Shown piece by piece: positions 23,576 through 36,005 of a stretch of DNA of 64,000 nucleotides; the stretch's first letter is position 1, and every line of letters starts with the position of its first letter. Made by a program: the position numbers and the translations under genes. The notes under the pieces were generated by a model, which saw only the letters and a program-made list of their open reading frames with translations, was not told where the DNA came from and searched no databases. The DNA comes from Urophycis tenuis. Its lineage: Eukaryota; Chordata; Actinopteri; Gadiformes; Phycidae. Location: the NCBI GenBank assembly GCA_036785325.1, contig JAXIVH010000016.1:4685552-4749551 (forward strand). The letters are read 5' to 3'.

Positions 23576-25974
23576 TGCCAAAAACATACCAGAAACATTT
23601 TACCTTAATATTTGTTCAGAAACATAGGACACGCTTTTTTTTCAAACATCCTTTTTATTTAACAAACAAAAATCTGTTTCAACAGTGCCAACAGTGCCTA
23701 GGGGCTGGTCATCTTTTAAGTGAATGGCTGAGAGAAGGCTGGCTGCTGGGAGGACACACACTCCATGACTCCTGAGAGAGAGAAGGGGAGAGAGAGATGC
23801 CAGAAAACAGAGTAGAAATAACATGTTATTGACATTTTTGACATTATTGACTTTTCCTGACCCTCCAATATTCAACCCCTAGATTGTGAAGTAGGTAACA
23901 GCACTACATACCAATTACATTTTCCCTTCTTTTATCAATTGCCTGCCAATTCCTCTTTGAAACTCCCCCACTTTACTGAAATAGTAAATGGACAAGATAA
24001 TAATCACTGCTGGGTTAACAGAAATATTGGAAACACTTAAAAAGGGTACATTTATTAACTACTTCTTAATTAAGGTATTAACTACTATTAGCAAATAGTT
24101 GATAAAGATTTGTGTTTAAAAAAATAGTCTTACCTCTGATGATAAACGGGACCAGAGAGGAAGACCTGTTCAGCCTCCTGCAAGGACAAATTCTGCAGCA
24201 CAGACAGGCCATATATGATGGCCTTCCAAAAGAGAAAGGTTACTTCAAAACTACAGAACAGCAAACCATTATACACTGGTCCATACACAAGTAGCACCAT
24301 TGTAGCCATGCTGTTTATATAGGCTTTGAAAGTGCAGGAACATGAACAAATGCATAACATGGTTAGACCTATCTCTGGAAATAGATGAACTGCACTTCAT
24401 CCGTGAAGCCCAGTTGTGTTGGTGTTCTATGCAGTACTGCCTTCAGAAAGGCAAACAGGATGTCCTGTTGTTCCTCACTGTCAAGGTAGACAGGCACCTG
24501 GAACGAGGACTTCAGAGGAAACCACTTAGAAGGCTTCCCGTTGAGCACACCCTATTGGCAAACCAAGACACAGGAACAATTATTTTGTGGGAATTGGGTC
24601 TTTGAGCCTATTGTATGATAGTTGTTAATCACTGAACAGGCAGTAAATGTCAGTTACATTAAATACATACATACATTTAAGATAAAAATACAATAAATGA
24701 GCTGCATAGTTAAATATGTCTGTTCGTGATATTCCTCACAAATGCTCTGGTGATTAATTTCTGTGAGTCAGTCAGTAATAAGAAAATGTGAACATTCTCA
24801 AAGTACCACCAAATGCTGCTCAGCTCCCTGTGACTGTACAAAGAAGTCCACAAGTCGCTTTTCCTCTGCAGTGCGGTCAATGACAGCCTGCATGTGAACA
24901 GGGACTTCCTCAGTAGTGGCCCTCTGTCTTGGCACTCTGAACACTGGCTGAAGGGTTCCCTGGAGCAAGCTTCTGGCCTCATCCGTCCAGAAAGCAAACC
25001 TCTTGCCATGCCTTTCAAACAATAGCAACAAGATTAATCTGAAGTATTGGTTAGGAAAAAGCTAAGGCATTGGTGCACAACTGACACCCATAAATACTCT
25101 CAAAAGAGACTGCCATCAAGAGTCTTTACATCTGCCATCAAGAGTCTTTACATCTCTTGCTACTTACTGATGGTCGACTCTAATGTAGTCAACAGGATTT
25201 CTATTGATATGCTATTGAGATCGATTGAGTTTTAGATCACTTACAAGTGATCCCCAAAACAAAGTGTTACTGAAATGAATATACACATATTGTTTAGAAC
25301 TGTCGTACCCTTGTATTTCGAAACGTTGCATGAGAAGAAGACACCACCACTGCCGAATCAAAGGCATGTCCATCTGAAATAATTGTTACAGTGGCGAGGA
25401 GAATTTGAAGTTCATAATGTACCCTTTCTTTTCAAGATGTTGCAACATAAGTAACATTTTGAGTAAGCAATAATAAACTAACCTCGTGAAATTCAAACCT
25501 CACACTTGTAACAATGGAAAGGGTATACTGGAACAGAGAAGATGGTAAACAAAGCATTTTATTCACAATGTTGTCAGGGCCTGCATATCCCAATAATCTA
25601 AGACCTTACCAAGTGCTACAGGCAATAGTTACATTTTTAGTTAATTATGCATTTATATGTACTGGAATATCATGCCCAGTCTTCACAGTCCAACTCCCGT
25701 GATGAATTTGCTGAGCCACATTTCTAAAGAGAAGAATACAAACATTAATAAAAATAAATTGGATTATTAAGTTACATTTACATTATATTAGTGTCTACAG
25801 TGGCTGCCACATAAATGTTGGCCCTGTTGATTTTGACACAAATCTTAGTGGGGTTGACCAGAAGGAAATTTTAAGGAAATTTTAAAATTGGTCCTAAACC
25901 CAGAGAATATCATCCGTCAGAAGACAATAGTAAATGTAATTTGTGAAAGTGGCAACCACTCAGACATACAGAAA

Positions 25975-26238
25975 TAGGAATGTAACCACAACATGCAAGC
26001 ACAGGCTATAGGAACGTAGCCACAACATGCAACAGGCTATAGGAACGTAGCCACAACATGCAACAGGCTATAGGAACGTAGCCACAACATGCAACAGGCT
26101 ATAGGAACGTAGCTACAACATGCAACAGGCTATAGGAACGTAGCCACAACATGCAACTGGCTATAGGGACGTAGCTACAACATGCAACAGGCTATAGGAA
26201 GGTAGCCACAACATGCAACTGGCTATAGGGACATAGCC
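25975..26238. repeat. 31-bp minisatellite, ~8 copies
   Basis: The unit is of the form CTATAGGAACGTAGCCACAA + CATGCAACAGG, with variants (GGGACGTAG, AACTGG). It lies in an intron of the Zn-finger gene. Confidence 0.93.
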
Positions 26239-26927
26239 AAAGGTGGCAAAGAGTGTGTCTCATTTGTGAACCTAAATATGGTTCTGTATTAAGCATCACC
26301 AAATCCAGACTCATGCATTGAGTACTGCGAGTCTAAAAGGATGATCTCTCTCAGGAGTGGCTTCATGGTCTATAATATCATGTGATAGGTAGAGATGCAC
26401 AAGAGTTTAAAAGTCATTAGAACAGAGCTGGAGTTCATTCTGCTGGAATATACATGAATTGAACAACTCAAAAAGCACTTAATGTAGAATCTATTAACCG
26501 TAGCATTCCTTTACACAGAGAACAAAGTGTTCCGTTTGCATTGGTCCATGCTGGAAAGACCAAGCAGTCCTTCGTGCCGACATCCTCCTAACATTTATGA
26601 AACAAAACCTTTATGCAGATTTAAATGTTTGTGACTGTATGTTTATAATTATATATATTTTATTTACACTCACTGGAAAGTTGGCAACAATGTGGCTTTC
26701 CGTACGCTTCCATGTAGGAACAACGTACATGTCCTCAATATAAATGTCTTTTCCCTATAGGGGGAAAAACAAAAACATAAAAGTAAAACAAAATCCATTG
26801 TAATTATATAGAATGTTTTTCTGTGAAATTTAGGCTTTAATTTAAAAAAAAATGCTACATACAACTTCATGAGCTGCTTCATGATTCAGTTTCATGCAGG
26901 CATTCCCAATCTGCGAGAAACACTGTG

Positions 26928-27525
26928 GACGGCAGTCAGAGGGACACGTTGGACGGCAGTCGGAGGGACACGTTGGGTGGCAGTCAGAGGGACACGTTGG
27001 ATGGCAGTCGGAGGGACACGTTGGATGGCAGTCAGAGGGACACGTTGGATGGCAGTCAGCGGGACACGTTGGATGGCAGTCGGAGGGACACGGTGGACGG
27101 CAGTCAGAGGGACACGTTGGGTGGCAGTCGGAGGGACACGTTGGATGGCAGTCAGAGGGACACGTTGGGTGGCAGTCGGAGGGACACGTTGGATGGCAGT
27201 CAGAGGGACACGTTGGATGGCAGTCAGAGGGACACGTTGGACGGCAGTCAGAGGGACACATTGGATGGCAGTCAGAGGGACACGTTGGATGGCAGTCGGA
27301 GGGACACGTTGGATGGCAGTCAGAGGGACACGTTGGGTGGCAGTCGGAGGGACACGTTGGATGGCAGTCGGAGGGACACGTTGGATGGCAGTCAGAGGGA
27401 CACATTGGGTGGCAGTCGGAGGGACACGTTGGATGGCAGTCAGAGGGACACGTTGGACGGCAGTCAGAGGGACACGTTGGATGGCAGTCGGAGGGACACG
27501 TTGGACGGCAGCCGGGGGAACACTG
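26928..27525 (-). repeat. 24-bp coding minisatellite encoding ~24 CPSDCHPT repeats
   Basis: The 24-bp unit (GGACGGCAGTCAGAGGGACA + CGTT and variants) lies inside a coding exon of the Zn-finger gene. In the gene frame it gives (H/R)PTCPSDC repeated about 24 times. Because the unit is a multiple of 3 and has no stops, several other frames are open as well (for example GTRWMAVR and RDTLDGSQ); these are by-products. Family members likely have only one or a few Cys pairs here, so the array is an expansion. Confidence 0.9.
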
Positions 27526-29111
27526 TGAACAGCAGTCAGAGGATTCACAGAAGACATGTTGATTTTCCCCCCATACCTTATTTTGAACATGTACAGGATT
27601 ATAGATTCCAAGAAATGATTTCTGGACAGTATAGATACCATTTGCTGGATCTATGCATTCACTGTGTAGGTTGGAAGTAGCAGTTATGTCTTTTTGTTTG
27701 TGGATGTGCTTTCTTTCAACATGTCTTTTTAAATTTCGCTTGTTCATCATGACCTGGTATATGGGGCATCGTACGGAGCACTGGCTTCGTACGAACCCCT
27801 TTCATGTGTCCACTTAGGGTGGCTGGTGCACTGAAGGATGTTATTGTTGTGGTTATTACTGGCAGGATGGTGGAGGTTTTTGGTGCCACTGCCGGGGGCG
27901 TGGTGGAGGTTGTTGGTGCGACTGCTGGGGGAGTGGTTGCCAGAGATGGAAGGTTGTCACTGTGCTTCTTCTTGCACAAATCCAGATGTTTAATAAAATC
28001 TGGTTTGCGTAGAAGTGTTACACCACAGTAGACACAATGATAGTGGAGCTGAAGCCGACATCCCAGTCCACAACTGTGAATGGTATATCCTTAAACATAA
28101 GAGCAAAGAATTAAGTATCATTAGATCATCAGTATTTTATTACAAAATGTCACTTAACACAAAATTTGAATCAAGTATGAAGTTGCAGCAACCATGTAAC
28201 TACAAATGTTTGCAAACTTTACCTTCATGGCAAACAGCCCAGTTGAAATGGTTGCCCAAATGTGCTCTGCACCTACTCAACTTTGTTGAGCTAAACAAAT
28301 AGTGTCGTATGAATTGTCAGAAAAACAGCTCCCGTAGGATTTTTGTGCTAAAATTGTTTTTTTTTGTTTTATTTGCCCTATTAGGGTCAGTACTGTCAGA
28401 AAATTATGGGTTTCGAATTTTATGACCCCATTATGCCCCCCCCCTAGGGGGCGCTTTCTGACCTCGGCCAGGATATGTACTGCACGCATACATCTAGTAA
28501 TAAAGATCATATTTTCACAATATTGGTGTCAATTTAGGGGTTATTGAGGATCCTGAGTCCATTTATGGCAGTTTTAGTGTGATCAAAAGTTGTTATGACT
28601 CATTTTTAGGTAGTGGCCAAGCATTTTTAAGGATTTTTTTCACGTTAATTGGTCAAATTGGTCAATAACACAATTAATAATGAATATACCAGGATCTCCT
28701 TTAAAAAAGACTATATTAAAAAGACTATATTAAGTAACCAGAGGGGGTTGTGTACACTCAGGAAGTTGATACTCAGTATGCCTTGGTAGAGTATATTAGA
28801 TAATATTGATCAAACATTGGTCAACAGACCAACAGATCAAACACAAAAAAGTAAAACCGTTTATTAACAACCAACCAGCTGTGTAATTTGTGTGTGAACA
28901 ACAGTAACTGTTTTTTTTTGTTTTTGTTTTTTTTAAACTTTTTTTTTAACATTTGATATTTTTTAAACAACCATTTTTAACATCCACCTTAACATTCCAA
29001 CATAACATTTTTGAAGTAAAAAAAGATCATGTACTGTAATGGCAGTATGAACTAATTCATAAAAAATTGTACATGAATAGTAAACAGCACACTTGAACAT
29101 ACATAAATTGA

Positions 29112-32100
29112 TCATTCATCAGCATCATCCTCAACTATATTGTGTTTGGTTACATTTGAACAGTCACCAGCAAAGCATTTGCAAAGAGGAGTGCAGGGAA
29201 TTCCATGTCTGTGACAACTGCATCTGAGTGTTTTGCACTGTGTTTTGCACATACATTTAGTCAACTCTATCACAGCTTTAGGGGCTGGGAGTGTAAGACA
29301 TGTCACCGGAACATAAACTCCTTCCTTGAAAGCCCAACCATTTCTTTCTATCTGAGGAAGAACTGGGCAGTTTGAAATGTATGATTTATCATGCATGGCA
29401 ATGTAATTGACACGAAGAATATGAGGCAGCAAGGCAGCTCGTGTAGGAGGTAGCATTTCTCCCTCCAAGTTCTTGGACCGAAATAGCTCCCACCTCATTT
29501 TTGGTAGAGTTGTCTTTTGCCCCATACACACTACAGACAAACTGCTCCAAACCTTTGAGTTGTTGTGGAAGTTCACCATTGATGAGATCTGATGGCAGTG
29601 CTCCATCACCAAGCTGCTTAAAGCAACTGATGGCGGGATCATCATCATTAAGTTTCATGTAGGCATTAACCCAGGTCTTCTTGCTGATGCCAACAAATTT
29701 ACCACCCCAGTCAGCACCAGAGAAATTGTGGAGACCAATGAGGCCTTGGCATTTTTGATGTCCTATTATCTGGACTCTTTCTACCACATCAATTTTTCTG
29801 TATTTTGTGCCCTTACCAGTAAGGAACTTGAGATGAGTCTGAGGTCCAAGGTGATCGCAAGCAACAAGATCCAGCAAAAGGATGAGGACATCAGTATCTG
29901 GTGACCAAACACTAACTTCATGCCAGCCAGACTCAGCTGAACACACCATTGCTTGATGAGCAATGATTGTGTCTGCCTCTTCATGAGTGTGTTTCCTCAA
30001 AACCATCACCCTTAATCTTTGTGTCATACACAACAGTCAACCAGTCAACAGCACTTTGACTACAGAAGTGTTGAAGTAAACTCTCAGCTAGCATAGTTGT
30101 CAGACTCTTCTTGGTCCTGGAGGCAGATAACAGTTCTTTAAGAGTCATGGTGAGTTTCATTTCTGGATGAATTTCAAATTCCCTTGATGTTGCTGCTCTC
30201 TTCTTGCGCGTTTTGTCCTTTAAAGACTGGTCCAGGTAACGGTCAAATATTACATGCCCTTCCTGATACCCAACCATCATTCCATCAATGCGCCTGATGA
30301 ACGCTTCCTGGAGGTCAGCAAAAGTTTGCATGGTAGGTGTTTTTTTCATGCAATGAAGGACAGCCATCAGGCATCAACAATTAGAACTCTTACTGGTTCA
30401 GCTTGTGCACTGTCAGTCATTTGACCAGACACAACAATTTCACCTGTAGCTCTTTCAATAGCATGCATGAGACTAGCTTTATCAGTTGGGATATAGAGGG
30501 AGCCATCTATAGTGCACAGGGAGCGTGGTACAACTGACATTTCATAATTACCAATTGTCTCCTCTAGTTTAGGCACAAGCTCAGGCCTGCTTCCTTGTAT
30601 GATAAGGAATCTGCCCAGAAGTTGACGCTCCTCACGCAACTTCACAATTTTATCACCAACCCGGAATTTGGATTTCTCCATCCAGTTCGAGAAGGTTTTC
30701 AGTTTGAGCTTCTTCATTGGGTCCCAGACAGACAATGTTGAATTGGGAAGAAGTCTGTCCTGAATGAAATGCTCAAACTGTTTCTGACCTTTCTCTGAAA
30801 AATACAAAATATCCTCCTTTGCATTATCTGGCACAAGGACTGATGAAACTAGACTTTTTAGAGGAGACTGAAGTACGAATGGATTGCCGGTGCAGTAGAG
30901 CTCAATTGAATTATGCATCTTCACAGCGTCTGCCCTTGATCTGATGGCAACATCTCCCGTAAGCTGATAGTGTTCACTTCGCACAGACTTGCTGGATTCA
31001 GGGAAGCTGTCCAAATACTGCATCACAATATGAGCAAGATGTGGTGTCGTGGTGACAAGACGGTCAAGGGCAGCATCATCCTGACTCAGTCCTACTATCC
31101 CACCATGACACTTAAGTTCCTTTATTTTCTGCTCAAGGTTCTGATCTGTGAACAAATGAGTGAAGGGAACCTCTGATTTTGCCACAACAAAGTCCCCTGA
31201 CCTAAGAGCATCCCATGTAATAGGATCATCTTGTTCCAGAGCATTCATTTGAGCAAGATGGATTGGCATGAGGCGAGCATAATTCAGCAAATCATGTGCA
31301 AAGAAGTACTTGATAAGGTTCCCTAAGGCAGCCAGATAACCTTCCCAGTCAGCTGAACGACAAGCACTAATGATATGCAGAAGACTCTCAACTTGCTTTA
31401 GGTATTGTACAAGAAACTGTGCAAACTCTCTGCTTCAAGAGGTTGGATATTTTCCGAATAAAAGGACTGGATGTTACTGTACAATTGTAATGCATCTGGA
31501 CTGCGCAGATGCAGAGCCTCTTTCAATTCCACACACTTGGTTTGAATAGATTCAAGGGGATGAGCAGAGGAAATCGCATCAAATCTCATCATCATGATAG
31601 CCAGGCTAGTTGTGATGTGATATTCAAGGGCCCGCTTGTATGCTTTCCCACCAAAGATTCCACGGAGAGCTGCTGAAGAGTACGAACCACTTTCAATGGA
31701 GCATGTGTCAATGCCACTTCCATCAATTGTTTTGCCAAGAGCATGCAGTGCAGCAAACACTATGTGGAGAACACCTGCTCTCAGAATCCAGTTACTGTTG
31801 CCCACTGACTGCTGAATCTCAAGAGCACGTTTGTAAAGGTCAAGATCAAGGGTGATGAGAGTTCTCCTCTCAGGACCTACTACAAAAGCAGAGATGCCCT
31901 GTGTCAACATCAGAGCAGTGTAGAGGGTTGCATAATCTGTAGGGGAGGTCTTGAAAAGTGGAGCAATGACCTCTGAGTTTGTGAGGCTATGAGTCTCAGA
32001 TGACTGGGATAACAGCAGAGATTTTGTGGCAGCCCAAGTAGGCATGACTTCATGTTTTGCCAACTTCTTGGGATGTTTGGGTGTTTTATCATTTATGGAC

Positions 32101-33896
32101 AGAATGAGACCATCATGGTCAGTTTCCTCTTCTGTGCCTAGCTGCTGCTCCTCATTCTCTGTCTGTGTGCCTTTCTCACTTTCTGTGCTTTTGGTTGAAT
32201 CTGTCGCTAAGTAATTGGCAAGTGCCCATGTATGAGTGAAGGCTTGGGAAACAGTGTTGTCCACATGTCTTTGTTTGAAAGTTGAAAATCGAATTGGCCT
32301 GGTCCTGATGAATGGTTCCTGCAAGTATTTGACATCAAACCTGAGCTGTGGGGAAAGGAGCTTCTCAGGGATGACAAGGGGTTGGTTGACAGCATCTCCA
32401 TCTTCATCTCTTTGATGCATTACAACCACTGTGCCATGGAAGGTGTTCTGTCCAGTGGGGGTGTCTTCTAGGAGGTCAATGTTGTCAATGGCAAACCAAA
32501 CATTTACTCCTTTTTTAACAAAGTCAGGTAAGCAAAACCCACCAGTCTCATTCATGCGTTGCAGAACACCTTGTTCAATTCGCTTTTCGAGTCCAATTAT
32601 TCTTTGGTAGTCACTGCCAAAATAAACGTTAGATAAGCTCTGAACAAGGTTCCTATCACGCACCCGTGAATGAATTGCAAGGGGTAGACCAACTGAAAGG
32701 GGTGTTTCAATAGTCTGGTAAAATCTGCCTTCTTTCTTTGGTATGTATTTGACTTGCCGATCACTCCGAAAGTTTTGAAGTAGAAATTGGCAAGCAACAT
32801 CGACAGTTTTGTCTATGTCTTTATTGCGCTTCTCTGAAACCTTGAGGACATCATCGCCAAAGAGGACATGAGAAAGGAGGAATTGGAGCAGTGGAGGATT
32901 CTCGAAATTGTCAAAACTGCCACTGAATGACCATTTTCTGTGTTCCATCATTTCTGCTCGTATTATCTTTGCCATCTTCTTGAACTGGCCTACTGTGCCA
33001 CTATTGTTCAATTGTAGTTCATGCATATCCATTGCCTGGCTGACAGTTGATGGGAGAACAAGGGTCTCTGTTTCATTTTTTCGCAGTGGTTTGATGAACT
33101 CAAGATGTGGTAGGCGTTCATTAATTAGCTTTTTCAAATGCTTGCGGTAGTTTCCTGTCTCATTGATCTGCATCTGATAACGCGTCAAAATGGATATGTA
33201 TGCACTGTTCACTTCAGCCATACTAAGACTAACATCATCTTTAAGGCTATTGTGAACAGAAGTAAGCAGTTCTTCATCACAAACTGAGAATATCAGCTGG
33301 ACATTGTCATGAGAAAAAGGTGTAAAGGTGCGCTGAGCAGTTCGCAGGCATTTTAGATGGTAATATTTTTCACGAGCTGAAGCATCACCTGGGTCCACTA
33401 AATCTGACAGACAAGTTCTAATGCAATCATCCTGAGTCTTGTTCTTTATTTCAATAAGATTTTGACCCATCTGGTGTGAACTGACACGGTGGAGAGGTTC
33501 TGAAGTATGGTTGCAACAGAAGTCACAGCTTGAGAACAGGCACACTTGTGCTTTCATGATGGTTCTTGTTGCAGACTCACAAGTGCTGGAAGGACGCCCA
33601 GGTCCTTTCCTAAAATATGGGGAGTCAGATCGAGCACGCTTCACTCTAAGGCGCTCAATCATTGTTTTGTTGATTATAGGTTTTCGACATTTGCTATGAT
33701 AGCATGCCAGTTGAAACTCTGATTCATTTAAAGCATTTAAACGATCTCGAAGTTGCTTTATGTTAGTTTGTCCAAGAGACACACGTTCTTCACAACTGTG
33801 GAGAAGTTCCTTAAGCATATCAACATTGTTCACAAGTTTGTTATTTGAGGTTTCACCCTCAGTACAAATTATGCATACAGAACTTTTGTTAGACAT
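29112..33896 (-). pseudogene. Academ-like transposase gene (~1,590 codons, four frameshifts)
   Basis: ATG at 33896 in a good context (GCCATGT). The first frame (to 31398, 832 aa) starts with a CIICTEGE Cys motif, then CHSKCRKPI and CDFCCNH, suggesting N-terminal zinc knuckles, followed by a long region without a recognised fold. It continues in other frames at 31390-30367, 30367-29981, 30033-29389 and 29648-29112. The fourth part has HEEADTIIAHQA and VWSPDTDVLILLLDL, resembling the acidic motifs of XPG/PIN-type nucleases. The last has CMCKTQCKTLRCSCHRHG and CTPLCKCFAGDC, a Cys8-like/CXC zinc motif. Breaks lie near 31435, 30367, 30000 and 29495. Similarity continues smoothly over each break, so these are single indels, not introns. 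Predicted to cut transposon ends; this copy is inactive. Confidence 0.7.
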
Positions 33897-34088
33897 GGCT
33901 CATTTTGTTTTCAATCTCTAAATCACAGTGTGAGTTTCCTTTTTATCATCTCATCTTATCCAAAAGATCTCCTAAGAACAGTGATATTGAGACTCTTGTA
34001 TAACACACAGTACTCTTCAGTTTACAGTTCGGTAGTGAAACCCTCTGAGGTATCAATGAGTCATACTGCTTGTCACATTTAAGCGTAT

Positions 34089-34517
34089 CTTTTATAATCC
34101 TTAGACAGACTTCCTATCTTCTGTTGAACTAGTGTTCAGCTTTTTTCTGTGAATAGACAATTGTCCAACCCTTCCAAACCCCAAACTGTTCATCTCCTTG
34201 TTTAAGTTAATATTGGAAAGAAGGATCTTAATTTTTATCTATTTTTTAGTTTAGAGAGACCGTTTTTAATCGATTGTTAGCTAGCACCCATTACAAGTGT
34301 CTTTTATAATCCTTAGACAGACTTCCTATCTTCTGTTGAACTAGTGTTCAGCTTTTTTCTGTGAATAGACAATTGTCCAACCCTTCCAAACCCCAAACTG
34401 TTCATCTCCTTGTTTAAGTAGGACTGGGTAATATTGGAAAGAAGGATCTTAATTTTTATCTATTTTTTAGTTTAGAGAGACCGTTTTTAATCGATTGTTA
34501 GCTAGCACCCATTACAA
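34089..34517. repeat. ~211-bp tandem duplication upstream of the Academ-like gene
   Basis: The segment from TCTTTTATAATCCTTAGACA (34089) to CTAGCACCCATTACAA recurs at 34300-34517 with very few changes, one being a 10-bp insertion (TAGGACTGGG) in the second copy. It lies upstream of the ATG, so it may double a promoter. Confidence 0.88.
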
Positions 34518-35037
34518 ATGCATGATCAAAAACCACAGACTGCTGAAATATCTTTATTATTTATATTATGTGCACAGATCCAGTGAGAGGGATGCCATAG
34601 TGCAGTCATATCTCCCACGGGAGGCTTGTAGGTGGACAAAATAGCCTTTAAATCTCCAAAATATGTGTAATGGCAACTTCTGATCACAATGAAACTGTCA
34701 TAAATGGACTCAGCATCATCAATAACCATGAAATTGACACCAAGATTGTGAAAATGTGATCATTATTAGTAGATATATGGGTTCGGTCGCTATACTGGCC
34801 AGGGTGAGAAAGCGCCCCCTAGAGGAGGGGTATAACGGGGTCAGAAAATTCGAAACCCATAATTTTTCAATAGTAGGACCCCAAATAAAGCAAATGAAAC
34901 AAAAAAAAACAATTTTAGCACAAAAATCCTACGGAATGACATTTCATACTAGACTAAAAGTTGGGCTGCAGAAGGGACAGTGAAAATGAAGACGGCATGT
35001 CTTGCATCTGTCCAGTTGGGGCAAGGTTCGCCCTTTC

Positions 35038-36005
35038 TGTATCGTAATGTGCACATTAAAGAGAGTGCCTAATTAGTCAAATTTAATATTTACACCGTTT
35101 TCCAGACATAAAATAGGCCTAAACCTAATAATGGACAAAAAAACATTTCTGATCTTCCCCGGATTAGCTTAATTTCCATCCACAAAATCTCTAAATACAG
35201 TATAGATAATAGAATAATATAGGCTAAATGTAAATACTGAGATAAACATACATGAGATGTAACATGATATAATACATAATTAACTGTTAGCATGAAGTAG
35301 GCTACACTGCCAATATGCATTTCTGCCATGTCATTTAAGAAAATGTAAAGTTTCATGCATTTATGAAAACGTAACGTCAGCCTTATAACGTTACGTGTTT
35401 TTCTCACATCATCCACTTAATCATTTTTTATGTTGAATTTAATGCACATGCTAAAACTCTTCATCACCGTGCTTGTACTTCGGTTTCATTGAACAAAATG
35501 TACGGTCTAACAGTTCATTTCCAACAACAGTTCATTTCCAATTAGCTACCTATTCGCTTAACCTAGATGACTATGACGTGCCCTTCAGACTATCATGGCA
35601 AATAGAGTCACATCATATCAAACGTAACACATTAAAACATTGATTTCGCTGTCAAGTCAACAGAATAGTTTAATGACATTAAACAAATAATTCACGTTCA
35701 ATACTCACACTCCTGTTGTCGTCCATCATGGATGTACTCCTCGTGGTGTATGTATTTCCAAATAACAAGTGGGAAGACAGTACTCCGTCCAGTTGGTGGC
35801 GCTGTCGCACAAACATGAGGGACGCAGATCTGCGGGCATAGATCTGCGGTCGTGAATCTGCAGCCTCCGGGTCTGCAGACACCCCCTCCTCACTTCTGAG
35901 GATAAATAAGTGGGAACTGGGAAGTCTGCTGATGTGAGTTCTTTCTCTTTCTTCGGCCTGCACCTGCCCGAGACGGACGTCGTGTGTGGCAGTGGATGTG
36001 GGACA
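35038..36005. other. 5' part of the Zn-finger element and its right inverted end
   Basis: No further exon could be supported upstream of 35037. A start codon for the Zn-finger gene should lie here or within the missing part. The right inverted end is at 35772-35881. Open frames at 35679-36043 cross that end and are not genes. Confidence 0.4.

Larger units (their letters stand above)
28300..34956. mobile_element. 6.66-kb Academ-like DNA transposon with long inverted repeats, TSD AAA
   Basis: The left end (28300-about 28620) and right end (about 34650-34956) are inverted repeats of about 300 bp. They share TAGTNTNGTATGAAWTGTCA at the tips, CCGTAGGATTTTTGTGCTAA, GGGTTTCGAATTTT, CTAGGGGGCGCTTTCT and TTTTCACAATNTTGGTGTC. 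AAA flanks both sides (28297-28299, 34957-34959). Taking the element plus one AAA out restores an open reading frame in the interrupted Zn-finger exon, supporting both boundaries. It carries one large minus-strand gene (29112-33896). The short TSD together with an XPG-like nuclease and a Cys8-type motif fits the Academ superfamily. Confidence 0.72.
23642..35037 (-). pseudogene. Multi-exon Cys/His zinc-finger gene of the 22465-35881 element, split by an inserted transposon
   Basis: Minus-strand pieces in order: 35037-34957 (CKTC, then HCPFC), [6.66-kb insertion], 28299-about 28202 (CRAHLGNHFNWAVCHE, donor AAG|gtaaag), 28089-26863 (HCVYCGVTLLRKPDFIKHL finger, a PPAVAP linker, RCPIYQVMMNKRNLKRHVERKH finger, VQKSFLGIYNPVHVQNKVWG, Cys repeat), 26754-26674 (KDIYIEDMYVVPTWKR), about 25723-25650, 25373-25309 joined in phase to 25011-about 24815 (FEIQGHGKRFAFWTDEAR), 24551-about 24370 (GVLNGKPSKWFPLKSSFQ), about 24240-24127 (LFWKAIIYGLSVLQN), and 23794-23642. 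Breaks: a frameshift near 27795, doubtful junctions near 25723 and 24370, and the insertion. Function unknown; its position between inverted repeats suggests a transposon protein. Confidence 0.6.
22465..35881. mobile_element. Large DNA transposon with a Zn-finger gene, itself interrupted by the 28300-34956 element
   Basis: A 29-bp block at 22465-22493 (starting TGTCTGCAGACCCGGAGG) is repeated exactly in inverted orientation at 35853-35881. Similarity continues inwards for about 80 bp (TGCCCGCAGATCT, then CAGYGCCACC, then GGAGTA). Between the ends lies a minus-strand multi-exon gene (23642-35037). Removing the 6.66-kb insertion leaves about 6.8 kb. No TSD was resolved; the tip is a palindrome (GTCTGCAGAC), which makes the exact boundary ambiguous. 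Superfamily not identified. Confidence 0.55.

Noticed and set aside
26000..26238. A CRISPR-like array of regular repeats
   Set aside because: A eukaryotic minisatellite with no unique spacers; units abut head to tail.
26869..27680. Long open frames on the plus strand and a second minus frame across the 24-bp repeat
   Set aside because: They exist only because a 24-bp unit without stops is repeated; only the minus frame continuous with the zinc fingers and flanking exon makes sense.
28297..28303. A 2-bp or 8-bp target duplication for the long-inverted-repeat element
   Set aside because: Only AAA restores the split exon frame and matches the paired tips; longer direct matches were not found.
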